NCBI RefSeq assembly: GCF_018413645.1
Contig: NZ_JAHCDA010000002.1
Span: 558,001-622,000, forward strand
Direction of reading: 5' to 3'
DNA from: Roseococcus pinisoli
Lineage (GTDB): Bacteria; Pseudomonadota; Alphaproteobacteria; Acetobacterales; Acetobacteraceae
Length of the DNA stretch: 64,000 bases
Shown: piece after piece, positions 42,806 to 51,048 of the stretch
Layout of the letters: the number at the start of each line of letters is the position of its first letter
Position numbering within the stretch: position 1 is the first letter of the stretch
Notes under the pieces: model-generated
Databases searched by the model: none
The model's input: only the letters and a program-made list of their open reading frames with translations
Told to the model about the DNA's origin: nothing
Program-made: the position numbers and the translations under genes

Positions 42806-43773
42806 GCGCCGTTCCCGCCATCGAGGTTCGCGGCCTGCGCCGCATCTTCAACGTGCGCCAGGGCCTTTTCGCGCCGCCGCGCCAGGTCGTCGCGGTGGAT
42901 GACGTGTCCTTCGCCGTCCCCGCCGGCAGCGTGCTCGGCGTCGTGGGCGAGAGCGGCTGCGGCAAGTCCACCCTCGCCCGCATGATCCTGGGGCTGCTGC
43001 CGCCCAGCGCCGGCGACGTGCTGGTGGATGGCCAACGGCTCTCCGACATGGACCGCCGCGCCCGCGCGCGGCTGATCCAGCCCGTCTTCCAGGACCCCTT
43101 TTCGTCGCTCAATCCGCGGCGACGCGTGCGCGACATCGTCGCCATGCCGCTCATGGCCCAGGGCAATATCTCGCGCACTGAGATGGACCGCCGGGTGGAA
43201 GAGGCGCTGAGCAGGGTCGGCCTTTCCGTCGAGCAGGGAAGCCGCTTCCCCTCGCAGCTCTCGGGCGGCCAGCGCCAGCGGGTGGCCATCGCGCGCGCCC
43301 TGGTGCTGCGCCCGCGCATCGTCGTCTGTGACGAGCCGACCAGCGCGCTCGACGTCTCGGTGCAGGCGCAGATCCTGAACCTGCTCGCTGAGCTGCGGCG
43401 GGAGCTCGGCCTCACCTACCTCTTCATCAGCCATAACCTCGCCGTGGTGGAGCACGTCGCGAGCGAGGTGGCCGTCATGTATCTCGGCCGCATCGTGGAG
43501 ACGAATGAGAGCGAGGCCCTCTTCGCCGATCCGCGCCATCCCTATACGCGCGCGCTGCTCGCCAGCGTGCTGACGCCCGAGCCCGGCCTCGGCGTGCCCG
43601 ATGTCGGCCTGGGCGACACGATGCCGGACCCCGCCAACGTCCCCTCGGGTTGCCGCTTCCATCCGCGCTGCCCGCTGGCCTTCGAACGCTGCCCCATCGA
43701 GGCGCCGAAGCGCACACCCTATGGAGCCGGCTTCGTGGAATGCCACTTGGCGGAGACGGCCGCCGCGAATTAG
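42802..43773 (+). CDS. Dipeptide-type ABC transporter ATP-binding protein (DppF type)
   Basis: A 323-residue ATPase. It carries Walker [40 protein letters not shown] and [17 protein letters not shown], and a C-terminal GCRFHPRCPLAFERC. It completes the four-gene transporter; the likely receptor is the divergent-strand family-5 protein encoded at 44314-45861. Its stop overlaps that of the convergent ybaK gene by 4 bases. Confidence 0.94.
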   Translation: MSAVPAIEVRGLRRIFNVRQGLFAPPRQVVAVDDVSFAVPAGSVLGVVGESGCGKSTLARMILGLLPPSAGDVLVDGQRLSDMDRRARARLIQPVFQDPFSSLNPRRRVRDIVAMPLMAQGNISRTEMDRRVEEALSRVGLSVEQGSRFPSQLSGGQRQRVAIARALVLRPRIVVCDEPTSALDVSVQAQILNLLAELRRELGLTYLFISHNLAVVEHVASEVAVMYLGRIVETNESEALFADPRHPYTRALLASVLTPEPGLGVPDVGLGDTMPDPANVPSGCRFHPRCPLAFERCPIEAPKRTPYGAGFVECHLAETAAAN

Positions 43774-44243
43774 GCGATCAGGGCGGCGGCTTTTCCGCCC
43801 GTCGCTTCGAGCGCCACCTTCGGATCCAGGCGGACCTGCAGGCCGCGCTGCCCCCCGTTGAGGAAGACGAATTCCTCGGCCAGCGCCGTTTCCTCCATCA
43901 GCGTCGGCACCTCCCGTCGCTGACCGAAGGGACTTATCCCGCCGACCATGTAGCCGGTCACACGCTCGGCATCCGGGGGCTTCATCATCTGCGCCGACTT
44001 CCCGCCGAAGGCCGCCGCGACCTTCTTCATGGAGGCTTCGCGGTCCGAGGGCAGGATGATGCAGACCGGCTTGCCGTCCACCAGGGCCATCAGGGTCTTG
44101 AGCACGCGGCTCGCCGGCTCGCCCAGCGCCTCGGCAGCCTGCAGCCCCACCCGGTCGGCGCCGGGATCGTAGTCGTAGCGATGCACGGTGAAGGCGACGC
44201 CCCGCTTCTCCAGCATTTGCGTGGCGCGCGTCTGCTTCGACAT
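43770..44243 (-). CDS. ybaK: Cys-tRNA(Pro) deacylase YbaK
   Basis: A 157-residue protein of the YbaK/EbsC/ProX family that removes cysteine mischarged on tRNA(Pro) in the cytoplasm. SKQTRATQMLEKRGVAFTVHRYDYDPGA is the standard N-terminus. The conserved lysine is in AAEALGEPASRVLKTLMALVDGKPV, and MKPPDAERVTGYMVGGISPFGQRR is the hallmark C-terminal motif. It lies downstream of a family-5 receptor gene, separated by a strong hairpin. Confidence 0.94.
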   Translation of the reverse strand: MSKQTRATQMLEKRGVAFTVHRYDYDPGADRVGLQAAEALGEPASRVLKTLMALVDGKPVCIILPSDREASMKKVAAAFGGKSAQMMKPPDAERVTGYMVGGISPFGQRREVPTLMEETALAEEFVFLNGGQRGLQVRLDPKVALEATGGKAAALIA

Positions 44244-44273
44244 GGGTCTCCCTCCATCGGCGGCGGGAGATAT

Positions 44274-44300
44274 GGCGAGGCGGGGTGATCCCGCCTCGCC
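44274..44300 (-). terminator. Terminator after the family-5 receptor gene
   Basis: GGCGAGGCGGG-GTGAT-CCCGCCTCGCC is a perfect 11-bp stem 14 bases past the receptor's stop codon and upstream of ybaK. It has no T-run. Confidence 0.6.
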
Positions 44301-44313
44301 GCCCAGGCCGCCG

Positions 44314-45861
44314 CTATTTCCACTTGGCCAGATAGAACCTCGGCAGCTCGTCCGGGAAGGCCTTGAACTCGAGCTGGCGCGAGAAGGCGTAGGTGTTCAC
44401 ATAGGTATGGAGGGGCAGGAAATAGGCCTGCTCCGTGATGCGCCGGATGGCGGCCGAATAGGCACGCTTGCGCGTATCCGCATCCGAGCTCGCGCCGCCC
44501 TCGGCGAGGAGGCGATGCACCTCGGGGTCGCGCGAATAGTCGTCGAGGCTGCCCTCCCCGAACCAGTTGGGCAGGAATGCGGAGACGTCGTTGATCGAGT
44601 AGCTGCCCCAGCTTCCCATCGACATGGCAAGCTCGCCTCGCCAGGCCCGCTGGATGAGGGCCGAGACCTGCAGCATGTTGAGGCGCGCCCGGATGCCGAC
44701 GGCCTGGAGGTAGCTCTGCACCGCCTCGGACCACTGGCGCGGCTGCACGTAGCTCGTCAGCTCGATATCGAAGCCGTTGGGATAGCCGGCTTCCGCCAGC
44801 AGCTCCCGCGCCCGGGCCGGGTTGTAGTCGTAGCGGACCGCCGCATCGCCATCGCAGCCGAACTGCGAGGGGAAGCAGGGCGCGGGCGGCACGCGCGAGC
44901 CGCCGCCCACCAGGCGCTCGGCCATGCTCTCCCGGTTGATGGCGTGGCTGACGGCCTGCCGGACCTTGAGCTTGGTCATCGGGTTGTCGGCGCCGCTGCG
45001 CCCCACGGCGTCGAGCATGAGGTAGCCGACGCGCATGGATTCCTGCCGCAGCGTCTGCAGCGTGGGCAGGCGGCTGACGTTGGGGATCTGGTCCGGATTC
45101 ATGTTCCAGATCCAGTCCACGCGCTGGGCCAGCAGCTCCGTCAGCTCGGTCGCCGCATCGGTGACGAAGCGCGCCGTGATCTTGCGGATGGCCGGGCGCC
45201 CCTTCGGGCCGCCCTCGTAATATCCGTCGAAGCGCTCGTATTCGACGATGGAGGCGGAATCCACGCGGGTGATGCGATAGGGCCCAGTGCCGATCGGCGC
45301 GCGCGCATAGCCTTCCAGGCCCACGCGCTCGCGATACGCCTTCGGCCAGATCGGGCCGACCAGGGCCAGGTACTCCAGCGCCGCCGGCGTCGGGCGCTTC
45401 ATGCGCAGGCGCACGCCGAAGTCGCCGGTCTTCTCGACGTTGTCGATCCAGGAATAGTTGCTGGGCGTCGCGACGCGTGCTTCGGGCTTGCTCACCGTAT
45501 TGAGCGTGTAGACCACGTCGTCGGCCGAGAAATCGCTGCCGTCATGGAACTTCACGCCGCGTCGCAGGGTGAAGTCGATCGTCGTGCTGTCGACCTGCGT
45601 CCATTCGGTGGCCAGCGCCGGTACGATGTTGAAGGTCTCGGGATCGCGATGCACGAGGCCGTCCCAGGCCTGGTGCGCAAGGATCAGGCCGGTGCGCTGG
45701 TTGTTGTAGTAGGCATCGATGTTGGGCACGGAATCGCGGAAGACGACGCGCAGCGTATCGGCATTGCGCTGAGCTTCCGCGGCGCCGGAGACGAGGGCGG
45801 GAAGGCCGAAGCCGCCGACCGCGGCGATCCCCTTCCCGAAATGGCGACGACCGATATTCAT
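44314..45861 (-). CDS. Peptide-type ABC transporter substrate-binding protein (family 5)
   Basis: A 515-residue periplasmic receptor with a Tat-like signal (MNIGRRHFGKGIAAVGGFGLP). Motifs are LATEWTQVDSTTIDFTLRRGVKFHDGSDFSADDVVYTLNT, IGTGPYRITRVDSA and VRQAVSHAINRESM. It lies 541 bases from the DppBCDF-type operon on the opposite strand, with ybaK between, and is the most likely partner of that transporter. The two would then be controlled by separate promoters. Confidence 0.92.
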   Translation of the reverse strand: MNIGRRHFGKGIAAVGGFGLPALVSGAAEAQRNADTLRVVFRDSVPNIDAYYNNQRTGLILAHQAWDGLVHRDPETFNIVPALATEWTQVDSTTIDFTLRRGVKFHDGSDFSADDVVYTLNTVSKPEARVATPSNYSWIDNVEKTGDFGVRLRMKRPTPAALEYLALVGPIWPKAYRERVGLEGYARAPIGTGPYRITRVDSASIVEYERFDGYYEGGPKGRPAIRKITARFVTDAATELTELLAQRVDWIWNMNPDQIPNVSRLPTLQTLRQESMRVGYLMLDAVGRSGADNPMTKLKVRQAVSHAINRESMAERLVGGGSRVPPAPCFPSQFGCDGDAAVRYDYNPARARELLAEAGYPNGFDIELTSYVQPRQWSEAVQSYLQAVGIRARLNMLQVSALIQRAWRGELAMSMGSWGSYSINDVSAFLPNWFGEGSLDDYSRDPEVHRLLAEGGASSDADTRKRAYSAAIRRITEQAYFLPLHTYVNTYAFSRQLEFKAFPDELPRFYLAKWK

Positions 45862-45941
45862 GTCCGAGGCTCCCGATTTCTTGTGACGGGAGCCTAGAAC
45901 AGGTTTTCGCGGTATTGAACCTTCGAAGCGCGATCGCCCTT

Positions 45942-47288
45942 CTATTCCGCCGCGCGCGCCTGCCTCGGGAAGAAGCGGTTCTCCGGCCGCGGCAGGCCGA
46001 GATGCTCGCGCAGGGTCGTACCCTCATATTCGCGGCGGAAGAGACCGCGGCGCTGCAGCTCCGGTACGACCCGGTCGACGAACTCGTCGAGACCGCCGGG
46101 CACGTAGGGGAACATCACGTTGAAGCCGTCGCAGGCGCGGCCCTCCAGCCATTCCTCCATCGTATCGGCGATGGTGGCCGGCGTGCCGACGATGGCCGCG
46201 CCGGCATAGCCGCCGATCCGCTGCGCCAGTTCGCGCACCGTCAGGTTCTCGCGTCGGCCGAGGTTGATGGCACGCTCGCGGCCGGACTTGCTGGCCTCCG
46301 TCTCCGGGATCTCGGGCAACGGCGCGTCGGGGTCGAAGGCGCGCGCATCCACGCCGAGGATGCTGGAGAGCGAGCCGATCGCGCTCTCATAATGCACCAG
46401 ACTGTCGAGATGGGCGCGCTTGGCCCGCGCCTCCTCATCCGTGTCGCCGACGACGACGAGCGCGCCGGGCAGGATCTTCAGATGATCGGGGTTGCGGCCG
46501 GCCTTCGCGGCCCTGCCCTTCACGTCGGCGTAGAAGGCCTGCGCATCGGCGATGGGGCCACCGGCCGCGAAGATCATCTCGGCGGTCTCCGCGCCGATCT
46601 GCCGGCCGGCCTCCGAGGCGCCCGCCTGCACGATCACGGGCCAGCCCTGGACCGGACGCGCGACATTGAGCGGCCCGCGCACCGAAAGCTCCGGCCCCTT
46701 GTGGTTCAGCACATGCATGCGCGCCGGATCCCAGAAGATCCCACTCTCGACGTCGCGGATGAAGGCATCGTCCGCGAAGCTGTCCCACAGGCCGGTGACG
46801 ACGTCGTAGAACTCCCGGGCGCGCTTGTAGCGCTCGCCATGGGCCATGTGCTCGTCATGGCCGAAGTTGAGCGCGGCATCGGGATTGGCGGTGGTGACGA
46901 GGTTCCAGCCCGCTCGCCCGTTCGAGATATGGTCGAGCGACGCGAATTTCCGGGCGACATGGTAGGGGTCATTATAGGTCGTCGAGGCCGTGGCGATCAG
47001 GCCGATGCGCTCGGTCACGGCCGCCAGCGCAGGCAGCAGGGTCAGCGGATCGAAGCTCGTCACCGTGTGGCTGCGCCGCAGGGATTCGATCGGCATGTTC
47101 AGCAGGGCCAGGTGGTCGGCCATGAAGAAGGCGTCGAACTTGCCGCGCTCCAGCGTCTGCACGAGCCGTACGAGGCGCGGGAAGTTGAAGTTCGCGTCGG
47201 GCCAGGCGCCGGGATATCGCCAGGCGCCGGTGTGGATGGAGACGGGGCGCATGAAGGCGCCGAGGTGAAGCTGTCTGCGTTCGGCCAT
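45942..47288 (-). CDS. NtaA/SnaA/DszA-type flavin-dependent monooxygenase
   Basis: A 448-residue LLM enzyme of the NtaA/SnaA/SoxA(DszA) group. RRQLHLGAFMRPVSIHTGAWRYPGA opens it, with FFMADHLALLNMP, GLIATASTTYNDPYHVARKFASLDHISNGRAGWNLVTT and GQPVIVQAGASEAGRQ-type motifs. Group members use FMNH2 from a partner reductase to cleave C-N or C-S bonds (nitrilotriacetate, dibenzothiophene sulfone). No reductase is adjacent. It lies directly downstream of metNIQ, suggesting a role in organosulfur use. Confidence 0.9.
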   Translation of the reverse strand: MAERRQLHLGAFMRPVSIHTGAWRYPGAWPDANFNFPRLVRLVQTLERGKFDAFFMADHLALLNMPIESLRRSHTVTSFDPLTLLPALAAVTERIGLIATASTTYNDPYHVARKFASLDHISNGRAGWNLVTTANPDAALNFGHDEHMAHGERYKRAREFYDVVTGLWDSFADDAFIRDVESGIFWDPARMHVLNHKGPELSVRGPLNVARPVQGWPVIVQAGASEAGRQIGAETAEMIFAAGGPIADAQAFYADVKGRAAKAGRNPDHLKILPGALVVVGDTDEEARAKRAHLDSLVHYESAIGSLSSILGVDARAFDPDAPLPEIPETEASKSGRERAINLGRRENLTVRELAQRIGGYAGAAIVGTPATIADTMEEWLEGRACDGFNVMFPYVPGGLDEFVDRVVPELQRRGLFRREYEGTTLREHLGLPRPENRFFPRQARAAE

Positions 47289-47319
47289 GGGCGCCTCCTT
47301 GGCGCGTGCTTGGATCGGA

Positions 47320-47343
47320 ATTCGCCGGCCGACGCCGGCGAAT
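47320..47343. terminator. Hairpin between metQ and the monooxygenase gene
   Basis: ATTCGCCGGC-CGAC-GCCGGCGAAT is a perfect 10-bp stem in the 70-base gap. It may terminate or attenuate the metNIQ message before the monooxygenase gene. Confidence 0.55.
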
Positions 47344-47358
47344 CAGCCGTCCCGGAAG

Positions 47359-48156
47359 CTAGAAGGCAGGCACGACGGCCCCCTGGAAGGTGGAACTCAC
47401 GAAGTCCTTCACCTCCTGGGACTGGTAGATCTCGACGAGCCGCTTGGCCCAGGCGGCCTCGCGGTCCTGCTGCCGCACCACGATCAGATTGGCGTAGGGG
47501 CTGTCCGGGCTCTCGAGCGCGATGGCATCGCGGACAGGGTTGAGCGCCGCGGGGATGGCGAAGTTGGAGTTGATGGCCGCCGCCTCCACCTCGTCCAGCG
47601 CGCGCGGCAGCTGCGCCGCCTCAAGCTCCACGATGCGCAGGCGGCGCGGATTGGCGGCGATATCGGCCACGGTGGCGCGGAAGTCGGCGCCCTCGCGCAG
47701 GGTGAAGGCCCCGTTTGCCGCCAGCAGCACCAGCGCGCGGCCGCCATTGGTCGGGTCGTTCGGAATCGCGACGCGGCCGCCCTGCGGCACATCGGCGAGG
47801 CTGCGGTGCTTCCGCGAATAGATGCCCATCGGGAAGATGAGCGTCTTGCCCACCGCCACGAGCGGCAGGCGGCGGTCGCGCACCTGCTGATCCAGGAAGG
47901 GCTGGTGCTGGTAGCTGTTGGCGTCGAGGTCGCCGGCAGCCAGCGCGGCATTGGGCTGGATGTAGTCCTGGAACTCGACGATGCGGAGGGTGAGGCCGCT
48001 GCGGGCGGCGATCTCGCGCACCTTCTCCATCACCTGGGCATGCGGGCCGGCGGTGACGCCGATGCGCAGCGGCCGCTGGGCGGAACCGATCTCCTGGGCC
48101 AGGGCCGCGGTGGGCAGGGCAAGGCCGGCGAGAAGCAGGGGACGACGAGAGATCAT
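47359..48156 (-). CDS. metQ: Methionine-type ABC transporter receptor MetQ, not a lipoprotein
   Basis: A 265-residue NlpA/MetQ-family receptor. PLRIGVTAGPHAQVMEKVREIA, DYIQPNAALAAGDLDANSYQHQPFLDQQ and IPNDPTNGGRALVLLAANG are family signatures. The signal peptide (MISRRPLLLAGLALPTAALAQ) has no lipobox cysteine, so it is predicted to be a free periplasmic protein, unlike the usual MetQ lipoprotein. The ligand may be methionine or another sulfur compound. It is the last gene of metN-metI-metQ. Confidence 0.92.
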   Translation of the reverse strand: MISRRPLLLAGLALPTAALAQEIGSAQRPLRIGVTAGPHAQVMEKVREIAARSGLTLRIVEFQDYIQPNAALAAGDLDANSYQHQPFLDQQVRDRRLPLVAVGKTLIFPMGIYSRKHRSLADVPQGGRVAIPNDPTNGGRALVLLAANGAFTLREGADFRATVADIAANPRRLRIVELEAAQLPRALDEVEAAAINSNFAIPAALNPVRDAIALESPDSPYANLIVVRQQDREAAWAKRLVEIYQSQEVKDFVSSTFQGAVVPAF

Positions 48157-48172
48157 GGCGAAAGCTCCGGGA

Positions 48173-48835
48173 TCAACGGTGGGACACGCGCCGGACCAGC
48201 CAGTCGCCCAGCGACTGCAGCCCCTGCACGAAGACGATGAGGAGGATCACGACCGTCGCCATGACCTCTGGCATGAAGCGCTGGTAGCCGAAGCGGATGC
48301 CCAGATCGCCGAGGCCGCCGCCGCCGATCGCCCCGGCCATGGCCGAGAAGCCGACCAGCGAGACGAGCGCCACGGTCGTGGCCGCGATGATGCCGGGCAG
48401 CGCCTCGGGCACCAGCACCTTGAGCACGATCTGCAGGCGTGTGGCGCCCATGGCGCGCGCCGCCTCGATGACGCCCTTGTCGACCTCGCGCAGCGCATTC
48501 TCGAAGAGGCGGGCGAGGAAGGCCGTGGCGGCCAGCGCCAGCGGCACGACGGCCGCGCCCGTGCCGATGGAGGTGCCGGCCACCAGGCGCGTGAAGGGGA
48601 TGATCGCCACCATCAGGATGATGAAGGGCGTCGAGCGCGCGGCGTTCACGGTCAGCCCGATCGGCTTGTTGATCCAGGCGCGCGGGCTCAGCCCGTCCCG
48701 GTCGGTGACGTGCAGCAGCAGCGCGATCGGCAGGCCGAGCGCGACCGCAATGGCCGCCGCGGCGCCGACCATGATCAGCGTCTCCCAGAAGGCTTCGAGC
48801 AGGAGGTCCTGCATCGTGGGGGTGAGCCAGCTCAT
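48173..48835 (-). CDS. metI: Methionine-type ABC transporter permease MetI
   Basis: A 220-residue permease with five predicted membrane helices. EAFWETLIMVGAAAAIAVALGLPIALLL is the N-terminal part, INKPIGLTVNAARSTPFIILMVAIIPFTRLVAGT is the MetI signature, and EAARAMGATRLQIVLKVLVPEALPGI is the EAA loop. It works with MetN and the receptor MetQ, whose genes flank it. Confidence 0.95.
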   Translation of the reverse strand: MSWLTPTMQDLLLEAFWETLIMVGAAAAIAVALGLPIALLLHVTDRDGLSPRAWINKPIGLTVNAARSTPFIILMVAIIPFTRLVAGTSIGTGAAVVPLALAATAFLARLFENALREVDKGVIEAARAMGATRLQIVLKVLVPEALPGIIAATTVALVSLVGFSAMAGAIGGGGLGDLGIRFGYQRFMPEVMATVVILLIVFVQGLQSLGDWLVRRVSHR

Positions 48836-48887
48836 CTCGCCTCCGATCGCTGAAGGGCGTCGGCCCGAAGGCCTGAATCGGCGGCGC

Positions 48888-49943
48888 TCATGCCGGCAGC
48901 TCCTGAACCGTCAGGCCCAGCCTGCGCATCCAGGCCAGGGAGGCGCGGACCTTCTCCTCCGGCCCATAGGCGGCCAGCGCCATGACGCCGAAGGGCTCGC
49001 CGGCGATCTCGTCGATGCGGCCGGAGACGATGTTGATGTCGATGCCAAAGTCGCGACTGGCCTCGCTGACCACGGCGCGCGTGCTGTTCGGCCCGGCGAA
49101 GATCACCTGGGCCAGCTGCCGCACCTCGCCCGGCCCGGGCTCGGGCAGGCGCGCCAGGGTCGCTTCCGGCACGGAATGGCCCACGACCTCCGAGACGAAG
49201 TGACGCGTGGTGGCCTGCTCCGGGCGCGTAAAGACGTCGAAGACACGGCCCTGCTCGATGATGCGGCCGGCCTCCATCACCGCCACGCGGTCGCAGATGG
49301 CCTTCACCACGCCCATCTCGTGGGTGATGAGCAACACCGTCAGGTCCAGGCGGCTACGCAGCCCGCGGATCAGCGCCAGGATCTCCTGCGTGGTCTCGGG
49401 GTCGAGCGCGCTGGTCGCCTCGTCGCAGAGCAGGATGCCGGGCCGGGACGCCAGGGCGCGGGCAATGCCCACACGCTGCTTCTGCCCGCCCGAGAGCTGC
49501 GCCGGATAGGCGTCGCGCTTGCCCTCGAGGCCCACCAGCGGAAGGATCTCGTCCACCCGCGCCCGTCGCTCGGCGGAGGAAAGTCCGGCGACCTCCAGCG
49601 GGAAGGCCACGTTCTGGGCCACCGTCCGCCGGCTGTGCAGGTTGAAATGCTGGAAGACCATGCCGATGCCCCGCCGCGCCGCGCGCAGACCCGCATCGTC
49701 CAGCGCCAGCATGTCCTGCCCCAGCACCGAGATGCTGCCCGCATCCGGACGCTCCAGCAGGTTCACGGTGCGGATCAGCGTCGACTTGCCGGCGCCGGAA
49801 CGCCCGACGATGCCGAAGATCTCCCCCGCCCGCACCTCGAGCGAGACGTCGTCCAACGCCACCGTGCCGCCGGCGGCAAAGCGCTTGCGCAGGCCCGTCA
49901 GGACGATGGCCGTCAATTCCGAGGCTCCGGCGATATCACGCAT
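48888..49943 (-). CDS. metN: Methionine-type ABC transporter ATP-binding protein MetN
   Basis: A 351-residue ATPase. It has Walker A GRSGAGKSTL, LSGGQKQRVGIARAL and CDEATSALDPETTQ. The C-terminal ~75 residues form a NIL/ACT-like regulatory domain (FAGPNSTRAVVSEASRDFGIDINIVSGRIDEI) that usually binds methionine for feedback inhibition. The start is uncertain: ATG 49943 has no ribosome site, whereas TTG 49916 has GGAG eight bases upstream and gives a more typical N-terminus. A TACAAT hexamer at 49953-49948 would start transcription at about the ATG, favouring the TTG. Confidence 0.94.
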   Translation of the reverse strand: MRDIAGASELTAIVLTGLRKRFAAGGTVALDDVSLEVRAGEIFGIVGRSGAGKSTLIRTVNLLERPDAGSISVLGQDMLALDDAGLRAARRGIGMVFQHFNLHSRRTVAQNVAFPLEVAGLSSAERRARVDEILPLVGLEGKRDAYPAQLSGGQKQRVGIARALASRPGILLCDEATSALDPETTQEILALIRGLRSRLDLTVLLITHEMGVVKAICDRVAVMEAGRIIEQGRVFDVFTRPEQATTRHFVSEVVGHSVPEATLARLPEPGPGEVRQLAQVIFAGPNSTRAVVSEASRDFGIDINIVSGRIDEIAGEPFGVMALAAYGPEEKVRASLAWMRRLGLTVQELPA

Positions 49944-50076
49944 GATGATTGTAATATGACATGCAACCCGCCCGCGTGAAGTGATTTCGCGAGCGGGACA
50001 GCCATGCCGGAAGCTGAGCCTAGAGCTTCTTCACCCGGCCAGATGATCCCATCGGGTCGGGTGATCCTCCATAGGA

Positions 50077-51048
50077 TTATTCCGGCTGCACCCCGGCGAG
50101 CCTCAACAGCTGCTGGGCACGGTCGAAGTCGCGCTGGATGTAATCGTCCAGCTCGGCGCCCTTCTGGAAGAGCGGCACGATGGCCAGGCCTTCGAGCCGG
50201 GCCTTCACCGCCGGCTCGGCCATGATCGCCTCGACTTCTTCGGCGATCCGCGCGGTGATGGTGTCCGGCGTGCGCGGCGGCGCCCAGACCACCCACCAGG
50301 ACTGTGCGTCGACCTCGGGGAAGCCGGATTCGGCCGTCGTCGCCAGCTCCGGCGCAGCGGCGTTGCGCCGGGGCGCCGTCAGCGCCAGGCCGCGCAGGTT
50401 GCCGGCGCGGACCGGCGGCAGCATCGCCAGCATCGGGTCAATCTGCACGCCGATGCTGCCGCCCATCAGATCGGCCAGCGCGGGCGTCGTGCCGCGATAG
50501 GGCACAAGCGTGACGTCGGCGCCGATGGCCCGGGTAAACTGGATCGTGGAAAGATGGCCCGCCGATCCGAGCGCCGAGACGCCGAAGGACCAGTCGCGCG
50601 GATTGGCCCGGGCGGCGTCCTTCACTTCGGCCATGGTCCGCTGCGGACGGTTCGGGTTGCTGGCGATGAGGCAGGGCCCCTCGCCGGTCCGCGCGATGGG
50701 CTTCAGGTCGGTAAGCGGGTCATAGCCCGGATTGCGCATCACCAGCCGAGCGATGGTCTGCACGCTGGCCGAGATCAGCAGCGTGTAGCCATCCGGCGTC
50801 GCGGTCGACACCGCGATGCCGCCGATCGTGCCATTCGCGCCCGCGCGGTTGTCGACGGTGAAGGCCTGGCCTGTCCGCTCCTGCAGCCGCATCGCGACCA
50901 CCCGCGCCATGACGTCCACCGAGCCACCGGCCGCGAAGGGGACGACGATGCGCACGGGGCGCTGGGGCCAGACCGACTGCCCGAGCACCGGGGGAGCGGC
51001 CAGCGGCACGGCGGCCGCCGCGGTGAAGAGAGCTCGGCGCGTCGTCAT
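50077..51048 (-). CDS. Bug-family receptor linked to an SDR
   Basis: A 323-residue periplasmic receptor with a signal peptide (MTTRRALFTAAAAVPLAAPPVLG). Motifs are WPQRPVRIVVPFAAGGSVDVMAR, FTVDNRAGANGTIGG and ATPDGYTLLISAS. Its ATG overlaps the SDR stop codon by one base (TGATG), so the two are translationally coupled and the SDR probably acts on the imported compound. Confidence 0.92.
   Translation of the reverse strand: MTTRRALFTAAAAVPLAAPPVLGQSVWPQRPVRIVVPFAAGGSVDVMARVVAMRLQERTGQAFTVDNRAGANGTIGGIAVSTATPDGYTLLISASVQTIARLVMRNPGYDPLTDLKPIARTGEGPCLIASNPNRPQRTMAEVKDAARANPRDWSFGVSALGSAGHLSTIQFTRAIGADVTLVPYRGTTPALADLMGGSIGVQIDPMLAMLPPVRAGNLRGLALTAPRRNAAAPELATTAESGFPEVDAQSWWVVWAPPRTPDTITARIAEEVEAIMAEPAVKARLEGLAIVPLFQKGAELDDYIQRDFDRAQQLLRLAGVQPE

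Noticed and set aside
49944-50076. SAM riboswitch upstream of metN
   Set aside because: The leader has only weak hairpins and none of the conserved SAM-I or SAM-II elements that I could recognise.
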